A model generated the notes under the pieces. The model was given only the letters and a program-made list of their open reading frames with translations. It did not search any database and had not been told where the DNA came from. The translations under genes and the position numbers were made by a program. Of a DNA stretch of 64,000 nt, positions 35,054-43,511 are shown in pieces; position 1 is the stretch's first letter; each line of letters begins with the position of its first letter. The DNA is from an uncultured Ruminococcus sp. (GTDB taxonomy: Bacteria > Bacillota > Clostridia > Oscillospirales > Ruminococcaceae): the NCBI GenBank assembly GCA_947627625.1, contig CANQWR010000001.1:244448-308447 (forward strand), in the 5' to 3' direction.

Positions 35054-35632
35054 GTGAGCAAAAATAGTGTGAGTGAGAACGAGAGACTCGGCAGATTTAT
35101 CTCCCTTGTCTTACGTCATAAACCCGAGACAATCGGTCTGAAACTGGACAAAAACGGCTGGGCGGACTGCGGGGAACTTATCAACGGCATAAACAGGACT
35201 GGAAAATATTATATAAATTCCGATATTCTGGACGAGATAGTCCGCACAAACAACAAAAAACGCTACAGTTTCAGTGAGGACGGAAAGCGTATAAGGGCAA
35301 ATCAGGGACACTCCGTGAGAGTGGACGTAGAGCTGAAAGAGTGCAGACCGCCCGAATTTCTCTACCACGGCACAGCGGAGAGGTCTCTTGAAGCGATACT
35401 CAGAGAGGGTCTGAAACCCATGAGCAGGCTTTATGTCCACCTGTCGCCCGATATTGAGACGGCTTTGAACGTCGGGAAACGCCACGGAAAGCCTGTTGTG
35501 CTGAGGATAGATGCGGGGGAGATGTACCTGTCGGGGGACTATAAATTTTTTCTGTCCGAGAACGGCGTGTGGCTTGCGGAGATTGTCCCGCCCGAGTACA
35601 TAAATTTGGCGGACACCGACAAGAAACAGTAA
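35054..35632 (+). CDS. kptA: RNA 2'-phosphotransferase KptA/Tpt1
   Basis: A 192-residue enzyme that removes an internal 2'-phosphate from RNA by transferring it to NAD+ (family knowledge). The N-terminal winged-helix part has LGRFISLVLRHKPETIGLKLDKNGWADCGELI, including the catalytic Arg-His; the C-terminal ADP-ribosyltransferase-like part has RANQGHS, FLYHGTAERSLEAILREGLKPMSRLYVHLS and PVVLRIDA. The start is GTG at 35054 after GGAGGCGATA; the ATG in the ORF track at 35021 has no ribosome site. It leads an operon with NAD synthetase, whose product it uses. Confidence 0.92.
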   Translation: MSKNSVSENERLGRFISLVLRHKPETIGLKLDKNGWADCGELINGINRTGKYYINSDILDEIVRTNNKKRYSFSEDGKRIRANQGHSVRVDVELKECRPPEFLYHGTAERSLEAILREGLKPMSRLYVHLSPDIETALNVGKRHGKPVVLRIDAGEMYLSGDYKFFLSENGVWLAEIVPPEYINLADTDKKQ

Positions 35633-35668
35633 ATTAAATTAAAAAATAAAAAAACAAAAATAAGACGA

Positions 35669-37624
35669 ATGGAGAATGAAAAAATCACTATGAAAGACGG
35701 TTTTGTAAAAATAGCCTGTGTCTCACCGGAGCTAAGAGTTGCGGACTGCGACCACAACAGCGGAGTGATAATAAAGGCGATAGAGAGTGCATACAAAAGG
35801 GGAGTAAAGATAGTCTGTTTTCCCGAATTGTCAATAACGGGCTACACTTGCGGAGACCTGTTCATGCAGGACTCTCTTGTGAGGTCTGCCTGTGAGAGCC
35901 TGATAAGGATAGCGGAGGAGACCGCCGACATGGATATAGTGTCGATAGTGGGATTGCCGTTCTGCTTTATGAATAAATTATATAACTGTGGTGCGGTAGT
36001 GTGTCACGGTGAAGTGTTGGGGATAGTCCCGAAAAGGCATATACCCTCTTACGGGGAATTTTACGAGACAAGGCACTTTGCGGAGGGCATATATGACGTT
36101 TCGGATATAATACTTCTCAACGGGAATGTGTGTACTTTCGGCATGAATCAGTTGTTCAGCTGTATAGGCTATGATATGCTGACTTTCGGCATAGAGATCT
36201 GTGAAGATTTATGGGTAGGTGACACGCCGTCCGTGAAACTTGCACAGAGGGGAGCAAATATAATATTCAATCTGTCGGCGAGTGATGAAGTCATAGGCAA
36301 AGCGGAGTACAGGAGGACTATAGTAAACGCAAAGTCGGGAAGTCTCTGCTGTGCTTACGCCTATTGCAGTGCGGGAATAGGGGAGTCCACACAGGATATG
36401 GTCTTTTCTGGACACAATATTATTTCCGAGGACGGTTCAATTATGGCACAGTCCGAACTGTTCACAAATTCGATGACAGTCGCCGATATAGATGTCGGGA
36501 AAATATGTTCGGAGAGACGAAAGAGAAACACTTTCAGATGTGATGATTCGGATTGTGCGGTCAGTAACTTTGAACTCTGTATATCTTACACAAGGCTTGA
36601 CAGGAAGTTTCCGCAGACACCTTTTGTGCCGTCTGATTCGGGAGACCTGAAAAACAGGTGCGGAGAGATACTGAAAATGCAGTCTGTGGGGCTTATGACA
36701 AGGCTGAGACACATAAACTGCACAAATGCCGTCATAGGGCTGTCGGGAGGGCTTGACTCCACTCTCGCCCTGATAGTGACAGTACACGCCTTTGATATGC
36801 TCGGTCTTGACAGAAACGGCATACACGCTGTCACAATGCCGTGTTTCGGTACAACGGACAGGACTTACAAAAACGCCTGCCGTCTTGCGGAGGTATACGG
36901 TGCGACACTGGAAGAGGTCAATATCCGTGAGAGTGTGAATATTCACTTCCGTGACATAGGACAAAACCCCGATGTACACGATGTCACCTATGAAAACTCA
37001 CAGGCAAGGGAGCGTACACAGGTGCTTATGGATACGGCAAACAAATTAGGCGGTATAGTCATTGGCACGGGCGATTTGTCTGAACTCGCTCTCGGCTGGG
37101 CTACTTACAACGGAGACCATATGTCCATGTACGCCGTAAATGCGTCAGTGCCAAAGACACTGGTCAAATGGCTTGTCAGTCACGAGGCTGAAAATTCGGG
37201 CGGTGAGCTTGAAACCGTACTGCAAAGTGTCCTTGAAACGCCTGTCAGCCCCGAACTCCTCCCGCCGGACGAAAACGGTCTGATTTCACAGAAAACAGAG
37301 GACATAGTGGGACCTTATGAATTGCACGATTTTTTCCTGTACTATATGGTGAGATTTGGTTTTTCACCGTCAAAAATATTCAGAATGGCGTGCCTGTCGT
37401 TTGATGGGAAGTACACAGCGGAGACGGTAATGAAGTGGCTGAAAAATTTCTACAGGAGATTTTTCACACAGCAGTTCAAACGCTCCTGCCTGCCCGACTG
37501 CCCGAAAGTGGGAAGTGTGACGCTGTCACCGAGGGGAGACTGGAGAATGCCGAGTGACGCTTGCTATGGAGTGTGGCTCAAGGAACTGGAGCAGGCAGAG
37601 AAATATCTTGTGGGGAATTTCTGA
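35669..37624 (+). CDS. nadE: Glutamine-dependent NAD+ synthetase
   Basis: A protein of 651 residues with two domains. The first 280 residues are a nitrilase-type glutaminase with catalytic Glu (CFPELSITG), Lys (IVPKRHIPSYGEFYE) and Cys (FGIEICEDLW). From about 330 on is the ATP-pyrophosphatase synthetase with VIGLSGGLDSTLALIV, NKLGGIVIGTGDLSELALGWATYNGDHMSMYAVNASVPKTLV. It converts nicotinate adenine dinucleotide to NAD+. The second ATG at 35690 (MKDGFVK) matches the usual family start and is an alternative. It follows kptA by 36 bases in the same direction. Confidence 0.95.
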   Translation: MENEKITMKDGFVKIACVSPELRVADCDHNSGVIIKAIESAYKRGVKIVCFPELSITGYTCGDLFMQDSLVRSACESLIRIAEETADMDIVSIVGLPFCFMNKLYNCGAVVCHGEVLGIVPKRHIPSYGEFYETRHFAEGIYDVSDIILLNGNVCTFGMNQLFSCIGYDMLTFGIEICEDLWVGDTPSVKLAQRGANIIFNLSASDEVIGKAEYRRTIVNAKSGSLCCAYAYCSAGIGESTQDMVFSGHNIISEDGSIMAQSELFTNSMTVADIDVGKICSERRKRNTFRCDDSDCAVSNFELCISYTRLDRKFPQTPFVPSDSGDLKNRCGEILKMQSVGLMTRLRHINCTNAVIGLSGGLDSTLALIVTVHAFDMLGLDRNGIHAVTMPCFGTTDRTYKNACRLAEVYGATLEEVNIRESVNIHFRDIGQNPDVHDVTYENSQARERTQVLMDTANKLGGIVIGTGDLSELALGWATYNGDHMSMYAVNASVPKTLVKWLVSHEAENSGGELETVLQSVLETPVSPELLPPDENGLISQKTEDIVGPYELHDFFLYYMVRFGFSPSKIFRMACLSFDGKYTAETVMKWLKNFYRRFFTQQFKRSCLPDCPKVGSVTLSPRGDWRMPSDACYGVWLKELEQAEKYLVGNF

Positions 37625-37647
37625 AATTTTGGAGTGAGTGAGTAACT

Positions 37648-37968
37648 ATGATATGCGGAATGTGCGGAAGGCGTATGAAAATAGGCAAATTCAGTATCAT
37701 GGGAACTGGTTCTGTGAGAGTTTTGTGGAGTGAGGGCGACAGGACTGTCGGGGAGACCTACAAGACGGACACAACGGGTTTTTTCTGTGAGAACTGCGGT
37801 ATAATAGTGGGAGTTTTTCTGGGAGTAAAGCAGGTCGGTTTTACTTCGGACTACAATTCCGATATAGATGACGGGATAGATATACTCCCGAAAAAACGCT
37901 GTCCCGACTGCGACACGGAGCTTGACATAGACTATCCGAGATGTCCCGAGTGCGGATATGTCTTTTAG
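37648..37968 (+). CDS. Zinc-ribbon protein of unknown function
   Basis: A 106-residue protein with three cysteine-pair knuckles: MICGMCGRRMKIG at the start, FFCENCGIIVG in the middle and RCPDCDTELDIDYPRCPECGYVF at the end. These are zinc-ribbon halves, suggesting two small zinc-bound folds. No catalytic motif is seen. The ATG lies 20 bases after the nadE stop, preceded by GGAGTGAGTGAG. Its place between nadE and a PIN/NYN-like gene suggests a nucleic-acid-linked role, but that is inference. Confidence 0.75.
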   Translation: MICGMCGRRMKIGKFSIMGTGSVRVLWSEGDRTVGETYKTDTTGFFCENCGIIVGVFLGVKQVGFTSDYNSDIDDGIDILPKKRCPDCDTELDIDYPRCPECGYVF

Positions 37969-38017
37969 CCGGGGTTGGGGGAAGTAATAATTAAATTAAA
38001 AACGGAGGTGAAAAAGT

Positions 38018-38635
38018 ATGCCTGATAAGAACAGCAACAACAAGAAAAAGAGGAGATATTTTCTGATAGACTACGAAAACGTAAAGACTGCGGGTTTTGA
38101 GGGTATAGAACTCCTTGAAAAGACAGACAGTGTGATAATATTCTACAGTCAGAATGCGGACAAGCTGACGTTCGATATGCACGAGAAGATTCTCCGCACA
38201 AAGGCGAAAATAGACTATTTCATGCTTGAGACAATCGGACAGAATGCACTTGATTTTCAGCTGTCATCGTACATAGGTTACATAATAGGAAAAAAGCACA
38301 AGTGCGAGTGCTGTATAGTCAGCAACGACAGAGGGTTTGAGAACGTCCGAAATTTCTGGAGAAAGAGGGGCGTGAGGGTAAAACTGATACCGAACATAAT
38401 GAGGTGCATAAATGCTGTGGACGTAAAGAAGTCCGCAATAAAAAACGCTCTCACGGAGGCTTCTTTTGAGGAGGAGGACGCAAAATTTGTGTCGGAACTC
38501 GTGTGGGACGCTCTGAAAGACGAGGATATAACAGTCATACAGATGAAACGCAATATAAACAGAGACCTTTGCAAGAAGTTCGGAAACGAAAAGACAAAGG
38601 GCATATATGCCGTAATAAAACAATTTTTGAAGTAA
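38018..38635 (+). CDS. PIN/NYN-like domain protein (probable RNase)
   Basis: A 205-residue protein. After a basic start (DKNSNNKKKRRY) the domain opens with FLIDYENVKTAGFEGIELL, with the first acidic pair of NYN/PIN folds; DFQLSSYIGYIIGKKHKCECCIVSNDRGFENVRNFWRKRGVRVKLI provides the next acidic residues (DFQ, SNDRGF). The C-terminal third is helical. Proteins of this kind are predicted metal-dependent RNases (family knowledge). ACGGAGGTG precedes the ATG. Being in an operon with the RNA-end enzyme KptA supports RNA processing, but the target is unknown. Confidence 0.82.
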   Translation: MPDKNSNNKKKRRYFLIDYENVKTAGFEGIELLEKTDSVIIFYSQNADKLTFDMHEKILRTKAKIDYFMLETIGQNALDFQLSSYIGYIIGKKHKCECCIVSNDRGFENVRNFWRKRGVRVKLIPNIMRCINAVDVKKSAIKNALTEASFEEEDAKFVSELVWDALKDEDITVIQMKRNINRDLCKKFGNEKTKGIYAVIKQFLK

Positions 38636-38675
38636 TGAAGTAATATTAAGTAATAAACAGGGAGGCAACAGTATT

Positions 38676-39332
38676 ATGACTTACAAGGAGAGTTTCATAA
38701 AATTTATGGAGGAGTGCGGTGTACTCACTTTCGGAGACTTCACTCTCAAAAGCGGAAGAAAAGCACCGTATTTTATAAACTGCGGAAATTACAAGACGGG
38801 TTCTCAGCTTGCGAGACTTGGCGAGTATTATGCGGAGTGCATTCACGAGAACAATATCCCGACAGACGTTCTTTTCGGTCCTGCCTACAAGGGAATACCG
38901 CTTGCTGTGTCGGCGGTCATAGCACTGAGCAACAAGTACGGTCTTGACAATATTTCTTACTGTTTTGACAGAAAAGAGGTCAAAGACCACGGCGAGGGCG
39001 GAGCATTTGTCGGAAAGAGCCTCAAAGACGGCGACAGAGTTATAATAATTGACGATGTTATGACGTCGGGAAAGGCTCTGAGGGAGTCTCTTCCTAAAAT
39101 AAAATCTGTCGCAGACGTAAATATAACGGGAATGGTCATAACAGTTGACAGAATGGAAAAGGGTACGTCGGAGCTGTCGGCAGTACAGGAGGTAAAGCGT
39201 GACTTTGGCGTGACGGTCTATTCGATAGTGACTATGGAGGACATAATAAATGCTATAAAAGACGGTCTTGTCGGGGGAAAACAGTACCTTGACAGTATGC
39301 TTGCTTACAGAGAGAAATACGGAGTGAAATAA
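38676..39332 (+). CDS. pyrE: Orotate phosphoribosyltransferase PyrE
   Basis: A 218-residue enzyme joining orotate to PRPP to give OMP in pyrimidine synthesis. The N-terminus FGDFTLKSGRKAPYFINCGNYKTG is the orotate-binding region, DVLFGPAYKGIPLAVSAVIAL and YCFDRKEVKDHGEGG are the flexible loop segments, and RVIIIDDVMTSGKALRES is the PRPP-binding motif. GGGAGGCAAC precedes the ATG. Other pyr genes are not adjacent; it lies 40 bases after the PIN-like gene and just before endonuclease V. Confidence 0.96.
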   Translation: MTYKESFIKFMEECGVLTFGDFTLKSGRKAPYFINCGNYKTGSQLARLGEYYAECIHENNIPTDVLFGPAYKGIPLAVSAVIALSNKYGLDNISYCFDRKEVKDHGEGGAFVGKSLKDGDRVIIIDDVMTSGKALRESLPKIKSVADVNITGMVITVDRMEKGTSELSAVQEVKRDFGVTVYSIVTMEDIINAIKDGLVGGKQYLDSMLAYREKYGVK

Positions 39333-39344
39333 AAATTTTTAATC

Positions 39345-40028
39345 ATGGACAGGGAGCAGGAATTTCTTGAGATACAGAATAATTTGAGAGAGAAAATAGT
39401 CCTCCGTGACAGCTTTGAAAAGTCGGAGATAAGGACTGTCGCAGGCGTGGACCTTGCATATTGGACGGACGAAAATGGTTCGGAGAGAGCAGTCTGCTGT
39501 ATAGTGGTGCTGGACTACAAAACGCATGAAGTCATAGAAAAAAAGCAGTACAGCGATGTTATAACAGTGCCGTATGTGGCGGGATTTCTTGCGTTCAGGG
39601 AGTTACCGCTTGTGCTGAAGACTGCACAAATGCTTGAAAATTCCCCCGATTTGTATATGTTTGACGGCAACGGCTATCTTCACCCGAGACACATGGGCAT
39701 AGCCACACACGCTTCAATAGTTCTCAAAAAGCCTTCAATAGGAGTTGCAAAGACGTATTACAAAGTCAGGAATACGGACTACAGACAGCCCGAAAATTTT
39801 TCGGGTGCTTTTACGGATATAATCATAGACGGGGAAGTCTATGGGAGGGCTTTGAGGACTATTGAAAACGTAAAGCCTGTTTTTGTGTCGGTGGGGAGCG
39901 GAATCAGTATAGAGACAGCTACGGAGACAGTGCTTGATTTTGTTGATAGTGGAAGTCACATACCAATCCCGACAAGGCTTGCGGATTTGGAAACGCACGT
40001 TGCAAGGGGATTTCTTTGCAAGAAATAG
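39345..40028 (+). CDS. nfi: Endonuclease V (deoxyinosine-specific)
   Basis: A 227-residue repair nuclease that cuts near deoxyinosine in DNA (some members cut inosine RNA). TVAGVDLAYW holds the first catalytic Asp, YVAGFLAFRELPLVL is the Y-wedge region (PYVPGFL in most), and LYMFDGNGYLHPRHMGIATHASIVL includes the second acidic residue and the conserved HPR. Its start is 12 bases after the pyrE stop, without a strong ribosome site. It ends the operon, 8 bases before hairpin repeat copy D. Confidence 0.92.
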   Translation: MDREQEFLEIQNNLREKIVLRDSFEKSEIRTVAGVDLAYWTDENGSERAVCCIVVLDYKTHEVIEKKQYSDVITVPYVAGFLAFRELPLVLKTAQMLENSPDLYMFDGNGYLHPRHMGIATHASIVLKKPSIGVAKTYYKVRNTDYRQPENFSGAFTDIIIDGEVYGRALRTIENVKPVFVSVGSGISIETATETVLDFVDSGSHIPIPTRLADLETHVARGFLCKK

Positions 40029-40035
40029 CTTTTGT

Positions 40036-40112
40036 TCAAAACGATAGGTGGCAGGGGGCTTTGCCCCCAGACCCCCGCCGGAGGGAAGAATCCCCCGATC
40101 TCCCATGATTGT
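40036..40112 (+). repeat. GC-rich hairpin repeat, copy D (short)
   Basis: AACGATAGGTGGCAGGGGGCTTTGCCCCCAGACCCCCGCC.. ends with CCCATGATTG. The middle GGGGGCTCTGCCCCC hairpin is missing, so this is a deletion form of the family. Confidence 0.85.
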
Positions 40113-40125
40113 TCACACAGAGAGA

Positions 40126-40143
40126 ACGATTGAGTGGGAATAA
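40126..40143 (+). other. guaA-3'-end-like sequence, possible attachment core
   Basis: ACGATTGAGTGGGAATAA encodes TIEWE-stop, the conserved end of GMP synthase. No guaA gene is here. The 3' end of guaA is a known integration site for tyrosine-recombinase elements, which leave a core copy at the far end. Downstream GGCAAC words and a perfect palindrome CTGTTATCATGATAACAG (40183-40200) fit a recombination region. Confidence 0.45.
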
Positions 40144-40267
40144 TAAAAATGCTTGCTGAAACGGCGTAGATACGTCAATTTTGCTGTTATCATGATAACA
40201 GTGGCAACGATTTGGCAACATTTCCCGATTATCGGCAACAGTATGAAAATATTTGTCTGAAAAGATA

Positions 40268-40308
40268 AGAGCTATCTGATTTGCATTTGAATCGGGTAGC
40301 TCTTTTTG
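40268..40308. terminator. Terminator-like hairpin beside the SIMPL gene
   Basis: AGAGCTATCTGATT / AATCGGGTAGCTCT stem with T-run on the plus side. It begins two bases beyond the SIMPL stop (minus), so it may end that operon and block readthrough from the left. Confidence 0.65.
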
Positions 40309-40309
40309 T

Positions 40310-40942
40310 TTATTCTATTATCCATTCCACGTCAACGTGTTCATATTCGGTAATCAGAGGGGCTTGAAGTCTGTTTGATTTTGAACAAGAATGTATTTCA
40401 CCCAATTTATGTGGAAACTCATCATAATAATCTTTTTCTTCGGAGTCATAATTGTTATATCGTTCACCTGCATTCAATGTTTTTATACCAACAACTTTCT
40501 GTCCCATTACAGATGCAAGCATTTCTGCCTTTTTCTTTGAGTCAAGAACGGCTTCTTTAAGAAGTTGTTCGTGAACCTCTAACATATTCGTTAGCTTAAA
40601 AGAAATATCCATATCAACCTTTAATTGGTTTTCTTTTATTATTTCTGATAACCTGTTAATCACATTCATATCAAAGGGCATTCTTAATTCAATTTCTCTT
40701 TCGGCACTGATTTCCAACTTGTCATCATACATATCCTGTGATATATCGGCATTCGACATATGAATCAAATTGATGTCTATTCCTTGCTTTTCAAGTAAAT
40801 CAAGGAATAAATCACACTGTGACATAGATGTTTCGATTGCCTGAGCCGTATCATCTTCCCAAGCCTTAAAACTCAGCTTAATGTACATAATATCACAAGT
40901 AAATTCTTTTCTTGCCTTGCCAACTACTTTAAGTGTTCCCAT
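40310..40942 (-). CDS. SIMPL-domain protein (DUF541)
   Basis: A 210-residue protein with the SIMPL/DUF541 pattern: LKVVGKARKEFTCDIMYIKLSFKAWEDD at the start, QCDLFLDLLEKQGIDINLIH, then EISAEREIELRMPFDMNVINRLSEII and AVLDSKKKAEMLASVMGQKVVGIKTLNAGE. The domain occurs in periplasmic and cytosolic proteins with no firm biochemical role. There is no signal peptide, so it should stay in the cytosol. Its first base is shared with the stop of the XRE gene, so it is coupled. Base composition is AT-richer than the core genes around it. Confidence 0.82.
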   Translation of the reverse strand: MGTLKVVGKARKEFTCDIMYIKLSFKAWEDDTAQAIETSMSQCDLFLDLLEKQGIDINLIHMSNADISQDMYDDKLEISAEREIELRMPFDMNVINRLSEIIKENQLKVDMDISFKLTNMLEVHEQLLKEAVLDSKKKAEMLASVMGQKVVGIKTLNAGERYNNYDSEEKDYYDEFPHKLGEIHSCSKSNRLQAPLITEYEHVDVEWIIE

Positions 40943-41433
40943 TATGATTCCTCCTTTACTATCTTCAAAGCTTTTTCATTCTGTTCTGCCTCTGACTTTG
41001 GGTAGTTGTACCTCCACTGGTCATACTCCTCACGGCTGATTTCCCCGTTGCGATATTTCTGCACTATTTCTTCCCACGGTTCAAGCAGACCTGTCATCTT
41101 CGCAAAATTTGAGCCGTTTTGTCTGTTAATGCGAATGCAGATTTCGCCGTCCAGACGGTCAATTTTGAATCCATACAAGTCCTCTAATGCAAATAATGTG
41201 TGCATCAGTCCTGTATAGCTGTCAATATTTGGCACATTCAAAGCTTCAGTCGATACATCAAGTGCATTGGCAAGCAGTGCCACGAGATCCGCTTTGGGTA
41301 CTCTTGAACCGGATTCATACTGTGCCATACGAATATCAGCCGTCCGTTCCGAAAACCCGACTTGCAAGCCTAAAAATTTCTGTGTCATACCTCTCAGGTT
41401 TCGGATAAACCTGATTCTTTCACCAATTGCCAT
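40942..41433 (-). CDS. XRE-family helix-turn-helix regulator
   Basis: A 163-residue protein. Residues about 3-65 are a lambda-repressor-type HTH (IGERIRFIRNLRGMTQKFLGLQVGFSERTADIRMAQYESGSRVPKADLVALLANALDVS). The rest, ending WEEIVQKYRNGEISREEYDQWRYNYPKSE, is a tail seen in regulators on clostridial conjugative and mobilizable elements (from memory). GGAGGATAGAATT precedes the ATG at 41433, so the longer ORF start is rejected. It is transcribed from a strong promoter with a very short leader, coupled to the SIMPL gene. Probably cargo or control gene of a decayed element. Confidence 0.88.
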   Translation of the reverse strand: MAIGERIRFIRNLRGMTQKFLGLQVGFSERTADIRMAQYESGSRVPKADLVALLANALDVSTEALNVPNIDSYTGLMHTLFALEDLYGFKIDRLDGEICIRINRQNGSNFAKMTGLLEPWEEIVQKYRNGEISREEYDQWRYNYPKSEAEQNEKALKIVKEES

Positions 41434-41449
41434 AATTCTATCCTCCATT

Positions 41450-41479
41450 ATTATAGCATATCCGCTTAGTATTTGTCAA
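41450..41479 (-). promoter_or_regulatory. Sigma-A promoter of XRE-SIMPL
   Basis: Minus-strand TTGACA, 18-base spacer, TATAAT. The -10 is within 20 bases of the start codon's ribosome site. Confidence 0.78.
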
Positions 41480-41495
41480 GAAGGAGATACTCATA

Positions 41496-41642
41496 ATGAC
41501 AGATAAAAATTTTATGAGAGTAGAAGATGTTGCCGGAGAACTTGATGTTTCCAAATCGTATGCCTATAAGGTTGTGCAAAGACTGAATAAGGAACCGGAA
41601 GATATGGGATACATCACAATTTCAGGCAGAATCAACAGGTAG
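41496..41642 (+). pseudogene. Excisionase-like HTH protein, cut short by a stop
   Basis: A 48-codon ORF with AAGGAGATA before its ATG: NFMRVEDVAGELDVSKSYAYKVVQRLNKEPEDMGYITISGRINR. This is the MerR/Xis-like helix-turn-helix common near integrases on clostridial elements, which normally continues NRKYF... . Here TAG replaces the next codon (AGG TAG TAC), so it looks truncated by a stop or a junction. It is divergent from the XRE gene. Confidence 0.7.
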
Positions 41643-41792
41643 TACTCTCTCAAAAGAACCTACCTTCACACACATCCCATCCGGAAAGTACTCATTGTAT
41701 ACACCAGCTCCATATGAGCGTTCACAAGATCTTCTTGCTGTTGATACATCAAACTCTTTCCCACATTGACTACATACTTTCACTGAAATCAC
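41622..41792 (-). pseudogene. Zinc-finger protein fragment
   Basis: A minus-strand reading frame of 56 codons from GTG gives VCSQCGKEFDVSTARRSCERSYGAGVYNEYFPDGMCVKVG. The C-x2-C followed by FDV..AR and YG.GVYN.Y.PDG pattern is a zinc-finger segment seen in mobile-element proteins (from memory). The second cysteine pair expected after DG(x)VC is lost and the end runs into the excisionase-like ORF, so this is a remnant joined at about 41665. Confidence 0.5.
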
Positions 41793-41865
41793 GTCCTATC
41801 AAATATTTTGAACTGCTTTCGTTTTATCACAAAGAGAAAAAAGTGTCAATAAAAAACATTGAAAT

Positions 41866-42530
41866 TTGTTTGATATGTATAAAAATTGTGAAAATGTTAC
41901 AAAAAGTTCTAATAAAATTACCTTGTTGAGATTAGATAAAGAAATTTTTCTTGCACAACAAGAGTATGAAAACTCTCCCGGATTTATGCAAACGGTTTCA
42001 ATGCCTGAACTGTATGAAATGGTTTATTCCGGTAAACCGCCAATTATTGAGCATTTTCTCTATCCGGGAACATATCTGTTCGTTGGCACACCGAAGAAAG
42101 TCGGGAAAAATCTCATGATGGCTCAGATTGCCTATCATGTCAGTTCCGGAATACCAATGTGGAACTATTCCGTCCGCAAGGGTACGGTGCTGTACCTCGC
42201 TTTAGAGGACGATTACCGCCGATTGCAGGAGCGTCTTTACAGAATGTTTGGCACGGAAACAGCGTCAAATCTTTTCTTTTCAGTTGCTTCAAAATCTCTG
42301 AATGACGGCTTGCTTGAACAGCTTGGTGCATTCCTCGAAAATCGCCCTGATACCGGTCCGGTGATTATTGATACATTACAAAAAGTGATACTTATAGTTA
42401 TGCAAGAGATTATGACATTATCGCCGGACTGAAAGCGTTTGCGGACAGAACGGGTATCTGCCTGATACTTGTTCACCACACCCGAAAACAGAAGTCTGAC
42501 GACAATTTCGACAGGATTTCGGGGACAAAT
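41866..42530 (+). pseudogene. RepA-like AAA ATPase, frameshifted and truncated
   Basis: The first frame (41866-42432) has PGTYLFVGTPKKVGKNLMMAQIAYHVSSG (Walker A with TPKKVGKN), VLYLALEDDYRRLQERLYRMFG and PVIIDTLQK. It then shifts: the next frame continues DTYSYA.DYDIIAGLKAFADRTGICLILVHHTRKQKSDDNFDRISGTN, exactly the RepA/DnaB-like ATPase order. One or two codons' worth of bases are missing at about 42383. The end, where GTNGL.G should follow, is replaced by unrelated sequence. It is a dead replication/mobilization helicase. Confidence 0.85.
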
Positions 42531-42555
42531 GCTAATATATCAGAATTTGTTTTAT

Positions 42556-43392
42556 TTACCGTATATTCTCTATCCATGAAAAGAATTTATCCAATGTTTG
42601 GTATTCACGCCTGTCCTCAAGGAACATTCCTGCCGTGTACCATGAGTGTGTATTTTTCTTGTCGGCTACAGAATAGAGCTCACACTTTATTCCCAAATTC
42701 TTTGCTTTTTTATAGAATTTTTCGGCACATGAATACTCAATCAACCCATCATGCTTGCTCTGAATCAGTAACATTGGAATATGACTCTTTTTCATTAAAA
42801 AACACGGTTCTCCGTGCATTCTGTTATAACCTCTTGCAAACAATTGGTTCAAAAGAATTTTTACAGCAAGCGATTGCTTTCCGGAAAAGCTGTACGGTCC
42901 GCCTACTCCAATAAATCCAATTATATTTGAAACGTCAATGTTTGCTTGTTTTTGAATCTCCCTGCAGTAACAAAGAATAGATGATAAATGAGCTCCGGCA
43001 GATGGACCGGACACAATCACTTTTGAAGTATTAATTCCCATTTCATTCAGAAAAGTAATCGCTCTCTTATATCCATTACATATATCTTCAATTTGACTTG
43101 GATACTTATTCTTAGGTGAAAGTCTATATCCGAGTGAGACGAACCGATAACCTGCCTTTGCAACGCACTGTCCTACAAAGTCAAAATAATCCGGTGAACC
43201 TGCGTTCCATCCTCCACCATGTACCCAGATTATGATTTTATCATTTGAAATTTTTTTAGGTTCATAAAACAAAAAATATTGTTCTTTACTATCTCCAAAA
43301 GATATCTTTAATGGCTTGAATATTTTTTTCACCTTGGCCATTTTTTTGTATAATCCCCAATAACTGAAGCTCTCTCGTATAAAATCTATCAT
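42556..43392 (-). CDS. Alpha/beta hydrolase, esterase-like
   Basis: A 278-residue cytosolic hydrolase. VHGGGWNAGSPDYFDF is the HGGG oxyanion motif, VSGPSAGAHLSSILCY the nucleophile elbow (G-x-S-x-G as GPSAG), with the acid probably in SKHDGLIEYS and the base in NTHSWY. This is the BD-FAE/hormone-sensitive-lipase-like family acting on small esters, possibly acetyl or feruloyl groups (inference). It is intact, with GAGG before the ATG, but AT-rich and flanked on both sides by dead mobile genes, so it appears to be cargo acquired by transfer. Confidence 0.85.
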   Translation of the reverse strand: MIDFIRESFSYWGLYKKMAKVKKIFKPLKISFGDSKEQYFLFYEPKKISNDKIIIWVHGGGWNAGSPDYFDFVGQCVAKAGYRFVSLGYRLSPKNKYPSQIEDICNGYKRAITFLNEMGINTSKVIVSGPSAGAHLSSILCYCREIQKQANIDVSNIIGFIGVGGPYSFSGKQSLAVKILLNQLFARGYNRMHGEPCFLMKKSHIPMLLIQSKHDGLIEYSCAEKFYKKAKNLGIKCELYSVADKKNTHSWYTAGMFLEDRREYQTLDKFFSWIENIR

Positions 43393-43511
43393 CGTTTTTT
43401 CCTCTGTAAATTTTGATTTGTAGTGTATCTCTCTACATAACTATACCATACAAGGTGATAAACGTCAACCCTTTGAAAAGGGAAAAAAACATTTTTACTT
43501 TGTTCATATGA

